This document shows positions 39,114 through 49,807 of a stretch of DNA of 64,000 nucleotides, piece by piece. The translations under genes and the position numbers were made by a program. The first letter of the stretch is position 1; each line of letters starts with the position of its first letter. The notes below the pieces were generated by a model. The model saw only the letters and a program-made list of their open reading frames with translations. It searched no databases and was not told the origin of the DNA. Source of the stretch: Sabulibacter ruber (GTDB lineage: Bacteria; Bacteroidota; Bacteroidia; Cytophagales; Hymenobacteraceae); NCBI RefSeq assembly GCF_017355955.1, contig NZ_JAFFID010000005.1, forward strand, positions 248,001-312,000, written 5' to 3'.

Positions 39114-42100
39114 GGGCCGGCACCTTGATGGTGATTAAGGTGCCTTTTCCGGATTTTGGCGCGGAAACGGTAAGCGTTCCGTTGAGCAGCTTCACCCGGT
39201 CCTGGATGGACCGGAGCCCAATCCCTTTCAGGTTAGCCGCCACGTTCTGGATGCCGCGCCCGTTGTCCTTGGCCTGAAGCAGCACCTGCTCTCCTTCCTT
39301 GCAGATGGACAGCGTGGCGGCGGTGGCTCCGGAGTGTTTTACGATGTTGTTCACCAGTTCCTGGCTCATCCGGAACAGGGCGATCTCCAGGTAGGGCTCC
39401 AGCCTTTGCTCCAGGCCTTCCACCTTGCACTGCAGGAACAGGGCGCTTTCCTCAAACTTACGGCACATGCTCTCCAGGGCCACCTGCAGCCCGAACTCCT
39501 GCAGCAGCATGGGCACCAGCTCATGCGATACCCGCCGGGTCTCGTTGATGGCCTCGGTGAGCAGGTCTTCCACAGTCTGGAGCGGTTGGTTTTCCTCTTT
39601 GCCGCTTTCCACGTCCTGTTCTTTGGCCCGGCCCAGGTTCAGTTTGGTGGCATACAGAATCTGAGCCACGCCGTTGTGCAACGACTCTGAGATGCGGCGG
39701 CGCTCCTCTTCCTGCGCCTCCAGAATGGCCAGCAGCAGGGCTTTCTGCTGCTCCAGTTTAATCTGCAGGTTCTCCTGCTCCAGGCGGTGCACCTCTGAAA
39801 GGTCCAGGTCCACGCCCAGCACTTTCTCCACCTGCCCCTGTCCGTTGCGCAGGGCGATGCCTTTTACCTTAAGGAGAAGTTCTCCTTCGCCCACCTTCAC
39901 CCGGAAGGTGTCCTCCTTCGGCTCCCGGCCCTGGCGGAGGCCCTCCACCATTTTTTGGGCCGTGGCCCGGTCTTCCTCCACCACGTACTCCAAGTAGGTC
40001 TCGGGGTGTACCAGGGTCCCGAGGGGCAATCCGAACAGACGGTACATGCCGTCTGACCAGCGGTACGCGCCGGTCTGCAGGTTGTACTCCCAACTGCCCA
40101 TGCGGGCCACCTCCTCAGACTGACGCAGCAGGGTGAGGTGCTCGGCCACCGATTTCTCGGCTTTCTTCCGCTCGGTGATGTCCTCCACGGAGATAAACAG
40201 CCCGTCGTCCAGTTTGGCGGCCAGCCACCGGAACCAACTTTGGGTAGGGGAGAAGTATTCCTCGAAGTCTACCCGGCCGTCCTGCTCCACGGCTTGCACG
40301 TAGGCGGCAAATAAACCAATGTCTTTGATGTGCGGGTATTTCTGCAGCATCCGGCACCCAATTACGTCCTCGCCCGCCATTTCCTGGCTTACGGCGTTGA
40401 GCCACACGTACTCGAAGTCAACGATGCGGCCGGAGGCGTTGCGGATGCTTTTCACCACCACCATACCCAGCGGTGAGGTGTTGGCGGAGGTTTCCAGCAA
40501 TTCCTTGCTTTCCTGCAGAGCTTGGGTACGCTCGGCTACCTGCTGCTCCAGCTGGGCATTGAATTCCTGCAGTTGCTCCTCGGCCCTGCGGCGCTCTGTG
40601 ATGTCCACGGCCATGCCCACAATGAAGCGGCGCCCGTCTTTGAGCGTGCCCGGCGAGGAGGCGCTGAAGCTCCAGTGCCGCACCTCGCTGCGGAGGGTGC
40701 GGACCGGGAAATCAATGTCCACGGTGCGCCTGTGGCCCGTGAACAGGTGCTGCATATGGCTGCGCACTTTATCGGCCCCCTCGCCGTAGGCTTGGGTGAG
40801 CCAGTGGTCAAAGGTGGGCACCTCCTCCTGCCGATAGCCGGTCAGCTCGGTCCAGGAGTGGCTTATCTGCAGCACCTCCCCGTCCTCGGCGTGCATGATC
40901 ACCGGGATGGGGGCATCCTCTATGGCTCTGCGGAACTGCTCCTCTGAGTCGGCCAGGGCCCTTTCCGCCTGGGCTCTCTCCACGGCCGCCCAGGTGCGCT
41001 CTACCGTTTCCTCCAGCAGCATACGCTCATGGTAGGTCCAGGGGCGGGGCGTGGTCATGGAAGCCGCGAGCGCCCAAATGACCTGGCTCTCGCCCTTCCG
41101 GAGCGGAACGACCAATATGGCCCGCAGCTGTAACCCGGCCAGCAGCTCTTTCTCAGAGTCAGAGAAGCTCGGATCGTGGGCCGCGTCCTCAATGACCATG
41201 GGTTGCGTCACGAGCTGGCGCATCGTCTCGGGATAATCTGATAGTTGGAAGACGCCGGACATGGAAGAAAGACCCGGGCGAATATGCTCCGGACCGACGG
41301 TGGAGATTCCTTTCTGCTCGAAGACCTCGCTGATCCAGCAGCGGTCAAGGCGCAGGTGCCCGGCAAGCATTCTGACGGCCTGGTCTTTGATGGATGCCGC
41401 ATCAGGTAGGGCCCGCAGCGTATCGCTGAGCCTGAGCAGAAAGGCTTGCCGCTCCTCGCTCTCGCGCAGGGCGTCCTCGGCACGGGCCCGTTCCACCGCC
41501 GCCCAAGTGCGCTCGGCGGTTTCCACTGCCAGCTGTACGTCTACCCCGGTCCAGGTCCGGTGGATGGATTGCACTAGGCAGAGGATGCCGGTCGCTTTCC
41601 CGTTCTTTACTACTGGCACGTCCAAAAAGGAGACCACCTGCCATTGAAGGCACAGTTCGTGCAGGGGCTCATCCAACAGATCGGTGGCATTGGTGTCGTG
41701 CACCACTAAGGGCACGCCGCCCTCCACGGCTTTCCTGAAAAGGGCGAAGCTGCTCAAGGGGTAACTCCCGGCCACGGAGGGCAGACCATCCCGGCGGGCA
41801 TCGCGCCTGATGAAGGCCTGGTCTCCTTCTATGGTGCAGTAATAACAGCGGTCAGCACCGAAGTGCTCCATGGCCAGGCGGGTAACTTCCTCCTCTATCT
41901 GGATGGGGTCACCGGTGGAGCGAAGGATCTCATTCAATTTGAGCAGATATTTCTGCTGCTGCTCCCGTTGCTTGCGTTCAGTGATTTCATTGAACAGAAT
42001 GGCCACGTGGTGTCCCTGCGGAGCATCCATGCGGAAGGCATACACATCATAGTGAAATCCCAGGGCTTTGGCGGGGGCATTGAAGCGCTCTGGGGTGCCC

Positions 42101-45100
42101 GTTTTGGCGATTCTGCCGTAGATTTCAAACCAGTGCTCCTCATGGGCCGGCGCCAACTCTTTCATGGTGCGCCCAATGGCGTTCTCCAACCCCGTTTGCT
42201 TCACAAAAGAGGCGTTCGCTTCCAGGAACCGGTAGTCATAGGGTGCTCCCGCTTCATCAAAGAGTACTTCAATGATGCAAAAGCCCTCATCTATGGAGTT
42301 GAACAATGAAAGGTATTTTTCTTCGCTTTTCCGCAAGGCCTCCGCGGTTTGTTTCAATTCTGTGATATCTGTGATGACTGCCACCGATCCTTTGATGGTT
42401 CCAGCCTGGTCTTTCACCGGCGCAGCAGCCACTCGGGTCCAGATTTGGGTTCCTTCTTGCGGGTGGTAGCGCATTTCTAAGCCAGGCACCACATATTCTC
42501 CCCGCAAGGCACGGGCACCAGGGTAGTCAGCCCGCCCCACCAGCGTGCCGTCTGCCTGGTGGGCCTCCCAACGGTTGGCATGGCGTTCATCCTGCGAAGG
42601 CATGATGTTGTTAGGCAGGTAGTAACGCATTTCCTCGTTTGACAAGAGCATCTGCCCTTTGGTGTCCATAAACCCGATACCCACGGGCAAGGCGCTGAAA
42701 ATGGCGTTGAGTTGCGCTTCCCGCTGACGCAGGGCTTCCTCGGCTTTGGCTTTTTCTACTGCCACCCAGGTACGCTCAGTAACTTCTTCTATTAACTGAA
42801 TCTCACTATCCGTCCAGACTCTTGGAGTAGCCGATACGGCAACGATCACCCAATGTGGATTGTTCTCGCCCTTGCGCAGGGTAGCGGCGACTAGTGCACC
42901 CAAGCCAAGAGCACCCATGTTACTCCGGTCCGTGCTGGACAGGCTTTCCGTCTTTGAGGAGTCGTCAATCACCAGCGTCCGGTCAAACACTACATGAAAG
43001 GCTTCGGGAAAGTCGGAGAGGCGAATACCGCCTTCCGGCAGTGGCGGCACCCGGTCGTTTCCTACCTGATGCGTGATGTCAGCGCGGTCTGCATCCAATT
43101 GGTAAAATGCAATGTAGCAGCGGTCTAGCCCTAACTGCTCAGAGAGAATTTGGAGCGAACGCTTTGCCACGGCGTCTGCGTTTGGTTCTGCCCGCAAGGC
43201 ATCAGAAAATTCTAAAAGGAATTCCTGTTGTTGCTCCCGTTGCTTGCGTTCAGTGATGTCTTTGAACAGGACAGCCAGACGGTCGCCACCTGAGGCCAGC
43301 GGAAACGCATAAAGTTCCAGCACACGACGCGTTGTGAGAAATTCACGTTCGAAACGGAGCGGCTCGCGGGTGCGCAACACCTGGTCATAAATGGCTAACC
43401 ATTCCTCCGATTCCCCGCGTGCGACCTGCCGGAGAGTTTTACCCACTACGTCTGGCACACCGGACTGCGTGGCAAACGCCGGGTTGGCCTCAAGGTAACG
43501 GAAGTCCAGCGGTTCCGTTGACACCCGTTCAATGAGGCAAAAGCCTTCATCAATGGATTGGAAAAGGGAGCGGTATTTTTCTTCGCTTTTCCGCAGGGCC
43601 TCCTCGGCACGGATGCGCTCAACAGCCATCCAAACCCGCTCCGCTGTCTCGCGGATTAACTCCATTTCCAGGTCGGTCCAGGGGTGCGGGTGCATGTCAT
43701 GAACGGCAAGAATGGCAACCAGCTTCCCACCCCGGAGCAAGGGAATGCCGGCACCCGCCCAGATTTGGTAGGTGCGGTAGGCTTCCTGCTCTGCGGCAGT
43801 GGGCCGTGGATCTTCCCACAAGTCGCCGATTCTGAAGGGGCGGCCAGCTTCAAAATCCTCGGCCACGAAGGTTCCGAAATCGTCGATCCGGTACTTTAAC
43901 TCCAACAGCGGCAGACCATCGGCGTAGCCCACCCCATCCGCACTGTAATACTCGCCACTGCTGTCGCACTCGTGGTACTGCGCACGGCTCACGCCAAGAT
44001 GCTTGCCCAGCAACTGCATGGCCGCCGTTTTTATGTCGTTGGGTTGTTCTAGCCTTTGCAGGATATCACTAAGCTTCAGCAAAAATTCCTGTTGTTGTTC
44101 CCGTTTTTTGCGTTCAGTGATGTCGTTGAAGACTACAGCAATAAACGGACTGCCTGCCTCGCCGATACGCGAATAGTGATAGGTAAACCAGCGATCCAGA
44201 TCTGCGGAATAGTTTTCGCCACGCAAAGGCTTGCCTGTCTGGTAAACCTGGGTTAAGGCATCGAGCCAGTGTTGTTCCAGACGGGGAAGAATTTCACTTA
44301 CCTTCTTGCCAGGCACATCCTTCATTCCGGAGATCTGTTCGAAAGCTTTGTTAACCTCAAGGTAAATCACATCAGTAACGTTTCCATTTTCATCTGTAAC
44401 CACCTCCTGTATGGCGAATCCTTCATCTATGGAATTAAAAAGTGCCTGGTATTTATCGGTTGCTTTCTGGGCTATTTCATTTTTCAGGCCAATAATTTCC
44501 TGTTCATTTTTCTTCCGTTCGGTGATGTCCAGGGCGGTTGCCACCAGGCCGTCGTTGAGCTTTACGGCCATGAACTGAAACCAATGGTCAGTGCCTTTTA
44601 TGGGGACCTGTACTTCGGTGTTCAGGGTATTGCCGGTTTCTACCACCTCTGCGTACAGCCTGAATATGTCGGTGTCCTTTATGCCAGGATATGCTTCTGA
44701 ATATTTCTGCCCCCGGCGCTCTTGCAGAGCGTATTGGCGGGCTACCCGGTTTTCCAGCTGGAACTCAAAATCTACAATTTTGCCGTTCTGGTCACGTACG
44801 GCTTTATGATAGGCAATGGGGTTCAACGACACATCAAACACCGTTTGTACCAGTTCTTTGCTTTTCCTTAGCTCCTCTTCGGCTTTTTTGCGCTCCGTGA
44901 TATTGGAGGTAGTGGTAGCCACGCCATCGTTCAGTTTCACCACAGATTGGAAAAACCAGCCGTTAAACTGCTCGTGCATATAGTGCCGCTCAGACTGCTC
45001 AGGCTGGCCGGTTTCCATCACCCGTTTGAAGGTGTCAAAAATTCCCGTTTCCCGCACCCCGGGGTTAGCTTGCAGCAAACTCTGCCCGATGACGTTGCCG

Positions 45101-45732
45101 TAACATTTTTCAGAGGTATGATTGTTTAACACCCATTTAAAGTCAACGATCTCGCCACTTTCATCCCGTACGGCTTCAAACACCTGAATCATGTCCTGGG
45201 AGCTATCCAGGGTGGCCTGCAGCAATTGCTGGTTCTGCTTTAGTTCTTCCTCTGCTTTTTTCAGTTGGGCCGTGTCACGGGTGATGGCCTGTACCGTTTC
45301 CCGGCACAAGAGGAGCTCGGTCTGGTCCTCCACCTTCACCAGCAGGTACTGGAGTTCCTGGTGGCCGTTGAACCCAGGCGTGAGGTGCAGGCGCAGGAAC
45401 TTTTGTCCTGCGTTTGTGGTGCCGTTGGTGCAGGGAAATTCACTGTGGAGTTGCATGGACAACTGGTGCGGCTCTTTGCCGGAGAGCACCTGCCGGAAGG
45501 CATCTTCCACTTTTGTGGGGGAAAAAACATACTGCTCCAGGTTGCCTGGCAAGGTTTCCCCGAACAGGTTTTTGCCCACCCACTCTTCCCGGCCAGACCG
45601 GGAAGCCCGCAGGAAGGCATCTGAGGCAGTTAGTACCTCCAACTCCGGAGACAGCACCAGGTATAGGTCTGGAACGGTCTCAAATGCTTTCAACACTTCC
45701 AAAGGCACTAAGGCGGCAGGCTTCATATTCAA
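39106..45732 (-). CDS. Giant soluble multi-PAS/GAF histidine kinase
   Basis: A 2208-residue protein with no signal peptide or membrane helix. By my count it has ten PAS domains, most ending in a DITERK-type motif, and four GAF domains beginning (E/K)xLLxLxDxLR (near residues 565, 865, 1290 and 1455). The order is PAS x4, GAF, PAS, GAF, PAS x2, GAF x2, PAS x3, then HisKA_3 with phospho-acceptor His2019 (RRRISESLHNGVAQILYAT) and a NarX/DesK-type ATPase (KHSGATAATLSI; DNGRGIQN; GIGLRSIQDRVKLL). No response regulator gene is adjacent. Repeated similar blocks suggest growth by internal duplication. The signals sensed are unknown. Confidence 0.92.
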   Translation of the reverse strand: MNMKPAALVPLEVLKAFETVPDLYLVLSPELEVLTASDAFLRASRSGREEWVGKNLFGETLPGNLEQYVFSPTKVEDAFRQVLSGKEPHQLSMQLHSEFPCTNGTTNAGQKFLRLHLTPGFNGHQELQYLLVKVEDQTELLLCRETVQAITRDTAQLKKAEEELKQNQQLLQATLDSSQDMIQVFEAVRDESGEIVDFKWVLNNHTSEKCYGNVIGQSLLQANPGVRETGIFDTFKRVMETGQPEQSERHYMHEQFNGWFFQSVVKLNDGVATTTSNITERKKAEEELRKSKELVQTVFDVSLNPIAYHKAVRDQNGKIVDFEFQLENRVARQYALQERRGQKYSEAYPGIKDTDIFRLYAEVVETGNTLNTEVQVPIKGTDHWFQFMAVKLNDGLVATALDITERKKNEQEIIGLKNEIAQKATDKYQALFNSIDEGFAIQEVVTDENGNVTDVIYLEVNKAFEQISGMKDVPGKKVSEILPRLEQHWLDALTQVYQTGKPLRGENYSADLDRWFTYHYSRIGEAGSPFIAVVFNDITERKKREQQQEFLLKLSDILQRLEQPNDIKTAAMQLLGKHLGVSRAQYHECDSSGEYYSADGVGYADGLPLLELKYRIDDFGTFVAEDFEAGRPFRIGDLWEDPRPTAAEQEAYRTYQIWAGAGIPLLRGGKLVAILAVHDMHPHPWTDLEMELIRETAERVWMAVERIRAEEALRKSEEKYRSLFQSIDEGFCLIERVSTEPLDFRYLEANPAFATQSGVPDVVGKTLRQVARGESEEWLAIYDQVLRTREPLRFEREFLTTRRVLELYAFPLASGGDRLAVLFKDITERKQREQQQEFLLEFSDALRAEPNADAVAKRSLQILSEQLGLDRCYIAFYQLDADRADITHQVGNDRVPPLPEGGIRLSDFPEAFHVVFDRTLVIDDSSKTESLSSTDRSNMGALGLGALVAATLRKGENNPHWVIVAVSATPRVWTDSEIQLIEEVTERTWVAVEKAKAEEALRQREAQLNAIFSALPVGIGFMDTKGQMLLSNEEMRYYLPNNIMPSQDERHANRWEAHQADGTLVGRADYPGARALRGEYVVPGLEMRYHPQEGTQIWTRVAAAPVKDQAGTIKGSVAVITDITELKQTAEALRKSEEKYLSLFNSIDEGFCIIEVLFDEAGAPYDYRFLEANASFVKQTGLENAIGRTMKELAPAHEEHWFEIYGRIAKTGTPERFNAPAKALGFHYDVYAFRMDAPQGHHVAILFNEITERKQREQQQKYLLKLNEILRSTGDPIQIEEEVTRLAMEHFGADRCYYCTIEGDQAFIRRDARRDGLPSVAGSYPLSSFALFRKAVEGGVPLVVHDTNATDLLDEPLHELCLQWQVVSFLDVPVVKNGKATGILCLVQSIHRTWTGVDVQLAVETAERTWAAVERARAEDALRESEERQAFLLRLSDTLRALPDAASIKDQAVRMLAGHLRLDRCWISEVFEQKGISTVGPEHIRPGLSSMSGVFQLSDYPETMRQLVTQPMVIEDAAHDPSFSDSEKELLAGLQLRAILVVPLRKGESQVIWALAASMTTPRPWTYHERMLLEETVERTWAAVERAQAERALADSEEQFRRAIEDAPIPVIMHAEDGEVLQISHSWTELTGYRQEEVPTFDHWLTQAYGEGADKVRSHMQHLFTGHRRTVDIDFPVRTLRSEVRHWSFSASSPGTLKDGRRFIVGMAVDITERRRAEEQLQEFNAQLEQQVAERTQALQESKELLETSANTSPLGMVVVKSIRNASGRIVDFEYVWLNAVSQEMAGEDVIGCRMLQKYPHIKDIGLFAAYVQAVEQDGRVDFEEYFSPTQSWFRWLAAKLDDGLFISVEDITERKKAEKSVAEHLTLLRQSEEVARMGSWEYNLQTGAYRWSDGMYRLFGLPLGTLVHPETYLEYVVEEDRATAQKMVEGLRQGREPKEDTFRVKVGEGELLLKVKGIALRNGQGQVEKVLGVDLDLSEVHRLEQENLQIKLEQQKALLLAILEAQEEERRRISESLHNGVAQILYATKLNLGRAKEQDVESGKEENQPLQTVEDLLTEAINETRRVSHELVPMLLQEFGLQVALESMCRKFEESALFLQCKVEGLEQRLEPYLEIALFRMSQELVNNIVKHSGATAATLSICKEGEQVLLQAKDNGRGIQNVAANLKGIGLRSIQDRVKLLNGTLTVSAPKSGKGTLITIKVPARF

Positions 45733-46068
45733 GTCTGGAACTTATTACATAAACAAAGGAACATAATTCTTTAAGCCGATATTCCTCCGTTGGTTGACGA
45801 ACAAATACGGTATTTTAGGAGGAAAACACGTTCTCGGGGGCAACGAGATTAGTTTTCAAAAATCCTGGGTTCAGGTCCTGCCCTCAAGTTCTGAAAAAAG
45901 AGTCCAAAAACACAGGCCGGAAAGGGAACGGGATGACAGAAACAAGTACTTGTACGATTTGTAACAGGACCGAAGCTAGGTAAGAATGCATTGGGTAATA
46001 CCCTTCATGAGTAACCAGCAGAGGAGTAGGGGCCTGGCCCTAAACGTGAGGTGGCTATGCAAGGCAGG
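45733..46068. other. 336-bp intergenic region
   Basis: It holds a weak partial copy of the dispersed repeat (GTTCTGAAAAAAGAGTCCAA near 45890). I see no gene or clear promoter. Confidence 0.5.
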
Positions 46069-46653
46069 CTATTCCTTAGGCAGGAATTTGAGCAATTGCT
46101 GTACCATTGTCTCGGCGGTTTTGCCGTAGTCCTGCTCGTATTTCTCAAACAGTTCCTCCCGACTGGTTTCCACGCCTTTCGCCTGTTTTTCCCACAGAAC
46201 CGATAGCGTAGCATAGGGAGGCAGGATAACCCCGATGGCGTTGAAAAAATTGCTGATGTTGGCAATGACGTGTTGGGCCCCGTCAGAATCGCCGGTGATA
46301 ACAATACCGCCTACCTTGCCCTCAAGCCTGGAGGGCTTACCGGCCAATACTTCATCGTGGAGCTCGTCTAGCCGTTCAATCACCCGTTGTATTTCAGAGG
46401 ACTGGTTGTTCCACCAGATGGGGGTGGCAAAGATGAGGATATCGGCTGAAAGCAGTTGACTTAATATGCCTGGCCAGTCATCTCCGGGTCCCATGTTGCT
46501 GTAAGTGCCGGGCAGGATGTTGTGTTCCACTAACTTGATGAGGTGGCATTCTACCTGATGCTTGCGGAAGACCCCCGCCAGGAACTCAGATAACGCTTGG
46601 GTGTTAGACAGGCCTTCTTTTTTGAGGGTGCCCTGGAGAATGATGGCTTTCAT
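46069..46653 (-). CDS. NAD(P)H-dependent FMN reductase, flavodoxin fold
   Basis: A 194-residue flavodoxin-like oxidoreductase. The start MKAIILQGTLKKEGLSNTQA is the flavin phosphate-binding loop; ADILIFATPIWWNNQSSEIQ is the second flavin-contact region (PIWW), and VITGDSDGAQHVIANISN the third. Enzymes of this group reduce FMN, quinones or azo/nitro compounds using NAD(P)H. It lies between two large PAS-type kinases on the same strand; no functional link can be read from the sequence. Confidence 0.87.
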   Translation of the reverse strand: MKAIILQGTLKKEGLSNTQALSEFLAGVFRKHQVECHLIKLVEHNILPGTYSNMGPGDDWPGILSQLLSADILIFATPIWWNNQSSEIQRVIERLDELHDEVLAGKPSRLEGKVGGIVITGDSDGAQHVIANISNFFNAIGVILPPYATLSVLWEKQAKGVETSREELFEKYEQDYGKTAETMVQQLLKFLPKE

Positions 46654-46816
46654 GGCTTGTGGGAAGTTAGGCTTGAAACATAATCTTGCAAAAAGTCTCT
46701 GGATAAGAATGTATTATGGGTTTTCCTGCACCAGAAGGGCTTTCCTGCAGTTGCAGGTTCGCTGGAGCAGTTGCCTTCCTTTGCTTTGAAGAGAGGGGGA
46801 GGCATGCTGGGTTTCT

Positions 46817-49387
46817 CTACCCGTTGGGGGGCAGATAGATAATGAACTCCGTGCCTCTCCCAACCTCACTGTTCACTTCTACAGACCCGTTCATGGCATT
46901 CAGGTGGCTTTTGACCAGATACAATCCCATGCCTCTGCCTTCTTGTTTGGGGTGGAACCGCTTGTAGAGTTTAAACAGGTTTTTCTCCTCTTTCTGCACA
47001 TTGAACCCCGTTCCGTTGTCAGAGAACCGGATGGTGGTACCGCGCTCAGGGGCAGAGAAGCACCTGATGTGTATCTCCAGTTGCCGTTGCTCAGCTCTGT
47101 ACTTGATGGCATTAGAAAGCAGGTTGTAGAAAATGCTGTGCAGGTAGGCCTTGCTTCCTCTTACGCGCAGCCCCTCTTCCATGTCTGTTTGTACCCTTGC
47201 CCCAAGGCGGTCTATCTGTTCCTGGAACGAGGTAAGCGCCTGCCCAAAGACATCCCTTAGATCTACCAGTTCCCACGTGAGGTTAGAGGTGCCTTCTCTT
47301 ATGCTAAGGATGGTGCCCATGTCTCTGACCACCGTGTCTAACTGGTAGATACTCTGCCGGAGGTACGCCAGCGAGGTGTTAAACCGGTCAGAATCCTTGT
47401 CCAGGGTAAGCAGGTGGTCTGCCAACCCCATGGCATTTGCCACGGGTGCCCTCAGGTTATGGGAAACCAGGTAAGTGAACTGCTGTAAATCTGCATTCTG
47501 CCGGTAGAGGTCCTTGGTGAGTTTAGAGAGTTCCAGTTCAGAGTTTTTCAGGGCGGTGATATCGGTCTGTACAATCACGTACTTGTACCGGTCATTTCCA
47601 TCTTCCAGAATTGGGCTTATTTCCACGCTGGACCAAAGTTCACCCCCGTGTTTATCGCGGTTAAGGATATCAAACGAAGCCGACTCTCCGCGGAAGAGCT
47701 TGTCGCGGATGGGTACGTAACTGGCGGGATCAACAGAAGGGTGGTGCAACAGGTCAAACGCTCTTCTGCCAATGGCCTCCTCTATGCTGTAGCCAAACAT
47801 CCTGGTGAAGCCTTCGTTCGCCCACTCGGTTACGCCCTCTTCATTGATGATCATTACCCCGTTATTTGTTTTGCTGGCCACCAGGGAGAGCTTTCTGATT
47901 TCCTGCTGCGATTTTACCCTCTCGGTGATGTCTACCTGTACGCCTATGTGCCTGATCAACTCGCCCTGTTCATTGAAGACGGGGGTTATCTCTACCTCAA
48001 ACCATTTCCGCTCACCTGATTTGGTGCAGACCGGTAACTCTTCTTTGAACGGTTTGTTCTGCTCTAATTGGTTAAGTATAAGATCAGTGGTAGGAGCCTG
48101 GAGAGCCGGGGCCAGGAAAAGTTCAAAGGGCGTCTTGCCGCGGGCCTCGTTGAAGGAGTAACCGGTATGGGTGGTGAAACTGTCGTTTACCCATTCAATT
48201 TGGCCCTGGCTGTCCATCAGCACCACTGAGTTGACCGTCTTGCTTGCCACCAGTGACAGGTTTTCCAGTTCCTGGCTTGCCGTAACCTGCTCTGTGATGT
48301 CGTCAAAGAAGATGGAAAGTCCTTCCCCGGATGGGTAGGCTTTTACCTTGAACCATTTGGCAAACCTCTTCAGCTGGAAGGTATAGGTAACGGTCTGGCC
48401 CGTTTCCATGGCGTGCAGGCATTGGATATAGGAAGTATGGCCAACTTCCTCCGGGAAGAGTTCCCATATGTTGGCTCCAATGTGCCGGGTTCTGTCAAAG
48501 GGCAGCATTTTTTCTGCCTCTCCATTAAGATAAGTGATTCGCCACTGCCTGTCTACCGCCAGAAAACCGTCTGTGATACTTTCCAGGATGGAGTTGAGGT
48601 TATGGGCTTGCTGCTGGATGGTGGCATAGGAATCTACCATGGGCGTGATGTCCTTGGAGATGGTCTGCGCACCCACTACCTCGCCGTTCACCGAGACCGG
48701 GAACTTGATGGTGTCGTAGAACCTCCGTTCGTTCCGGAGCACCATGTCTACGGTATTCCTCTGCGGGGTGCCGCTTAAGGCGTCTTGCAAAGATTTTTGG
48801 GCGGCAACTGCCAGGTCCTTGGGGAAAAAGGAAGCGGTAGAGCGGTTTACTGCCTCTTCTCTGGTAATGCCCCACTTTTCACAGAAGGCCTTGTTTACTT
48901 CCAGCAAAAGCCCGTCGGTACTTTCCAGGAAGATGACATCTGGGTTATTCTCAAACAGGGCCTTGTAGCGTTGCTCGCTCTCAATAAGCTTCTGCCGGTT
49001 AAGTTCAAATTCAGTTAAGTCACGCGCCACGCAGTACATGGTTCCGTCTTCCTCGTCCCAGGAGGCAGACCAGAGAACATAAACTGTTTGGCCGTTTTTA
49101 TGCAGTAAGCGGTTCTCAAAGCTTTTCTGCCTTGAGCCTGCGTAAATGGAACGGGAGGTCTCCTCTGTGATAGCAATGTCTTCCGGATGGACCAAGTCCA
49201 GGTAGTGGCGGCCCACCATCTCGCTGCTCTGGTATCCCAGCAGGTCATAGCACGCCTCGCTGGTATACGTATAGAACCCCTCGCCATTGAAAGCACAGAT
49301 CATGTCCAGAGAAACCCGAGCCAGCTTTTCCCATTTCATCGGGTGATTCACTGGCGATTGACCAGCTTCCAAATCCTTTGCAGACAT
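46817..49387 (-). CDS. PAS-domain sensor histidine kinase
   Basis: An 856-residue soluble kinase without membrane helices. Five PAS domains are visible: the first has YQSSEMVGRHYLDLVHPEDI, others end VARDLTEFE, FDDITEQVTASQ, VQVDITERVKSQQ and VQTDITALKNSE. The kinase core has QFTYLVSHNLRAPVANAMGL (phospho-His in SHN), FYNLLSNAIKYRAEQRQLEI (N box) and GRGMGLYLVKSHL (G2 box), the bacteriophytochrome-like HisKA type. ATG 49387 is chosen, as the frame upstream overlaps an AT-rich promoter-like stretch (TACCTTTA on the minus strand). No response regulator is next to it. Confidence 0.9.
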   Translation of the reverse strand: MSAKDLEAGQSPVNHPMKWEKLARVSLDMICAFNGEGFYTYTSEACYDLLGYQSSEMVGRHYLDLVHPEDIAITEETSRSIYAGSRQKSFENRLLHKNGQTVYVLWSASWDEEDGTMYCVARDLTEFELNRQKLIESEQRYKALFENNPDVIFLESTDGLLLEVNKAFCEKWGITREEAVNRSTASFFPKDLAVAAQKSLQDALSGTPQRNTVDMVLRNERRFYDTIKFPVSVNGEVVGAQTISKDITPMVDSYATIQQQAHNLNSILESITDGFLAVDRQWRITYLNGEAEKMLPFDRTRHIGANIWELFPEEVGHTSYIQCLHAMETGQTVTYTFQLKRFAKWFKVKAYPSGEGLSIFFDDITEQVTASQELENLSLVASKTVNSVVLMDSQGQIEWVNDSFTTHTGYSFNEARGKTPFELFLAPALQAPTTDLILNQLEQNKPFKEELPVCTKSGERKWFEVEITPVFNEQGELIRHIGVQVDITERVKSQQEIRKLSLVASKTNNGVMIINEEGVTEWANEGFTRMFGYSIEEAIGRRAFDLLHHPSVDPASYVPIRDKLFRGESASFDILNRDKHGGELWSSVEISPILEDGNDRYKYVIVQTDITALKNSELELSKLTKDLYRQNADLQQFTYLVSHNLRAPVANAMGLADHLLTLDKDSDRFNTSLAYLRQSIYQLDTVVRDMGTILSIREGTSNLTWELVDLRDVFGQALTSFQEQIDRLGARVQTDMEEGLRVRGSKAYLHSIFYNLLSNAIKYRAEQRQLEIHIRCFSAPERGTTIRFSDNGTGFNVQKEEKNLFKLYKRFHPKQEGRGMGLYLVKSHLNAMNGSVEVNSEVGRGTEFIIYLPPNG

Positions 49388-49807
49388 ACTTTTATATTTT
49401 ATCCTATAAAGGTACAACAAATATAAAAGGCCTGTGTTGCCAGGAAGCTGATAGAAGAAAGGAGAAGGTGCCCGAGATCACTAGATTCTAGACCCGGCAG
49501 GTGGTAGGAAAAAGTAGTACAGGAGGATTTTTTTCAACAAAGAGCAGGGGATACTAGCCCTCCTTGTTTTTCCTGCGGCTCCCTTTAATGTGAGCATCGC
49601 TCTATACGCCTGGCAACGGTGAATGGATGAATACTTGCCGGGGATCAGGAGAACCTTACGCTAAAGGAAAGAAATCTGGTGGCGCGGATTTTCCCTTTTA
49701 CAGGCCGATTACTGAATGGCAAGATAAACTTAGGTGAACCTCAAGGCCAAAGCGGTAATGCCCCTGGCTTAGAGGGTAAAATTACTTTGGAAAACCTTTT
49801 ATTGCTT
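49388..49807. other. 420-bp intergenic region
   Basis: Apart from the promoter-like TACCTTTA (minus strand, 49409-49402 region) before the kinase, I see no gene, hairpin or repeat that stands out. Confidence 0.45.
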
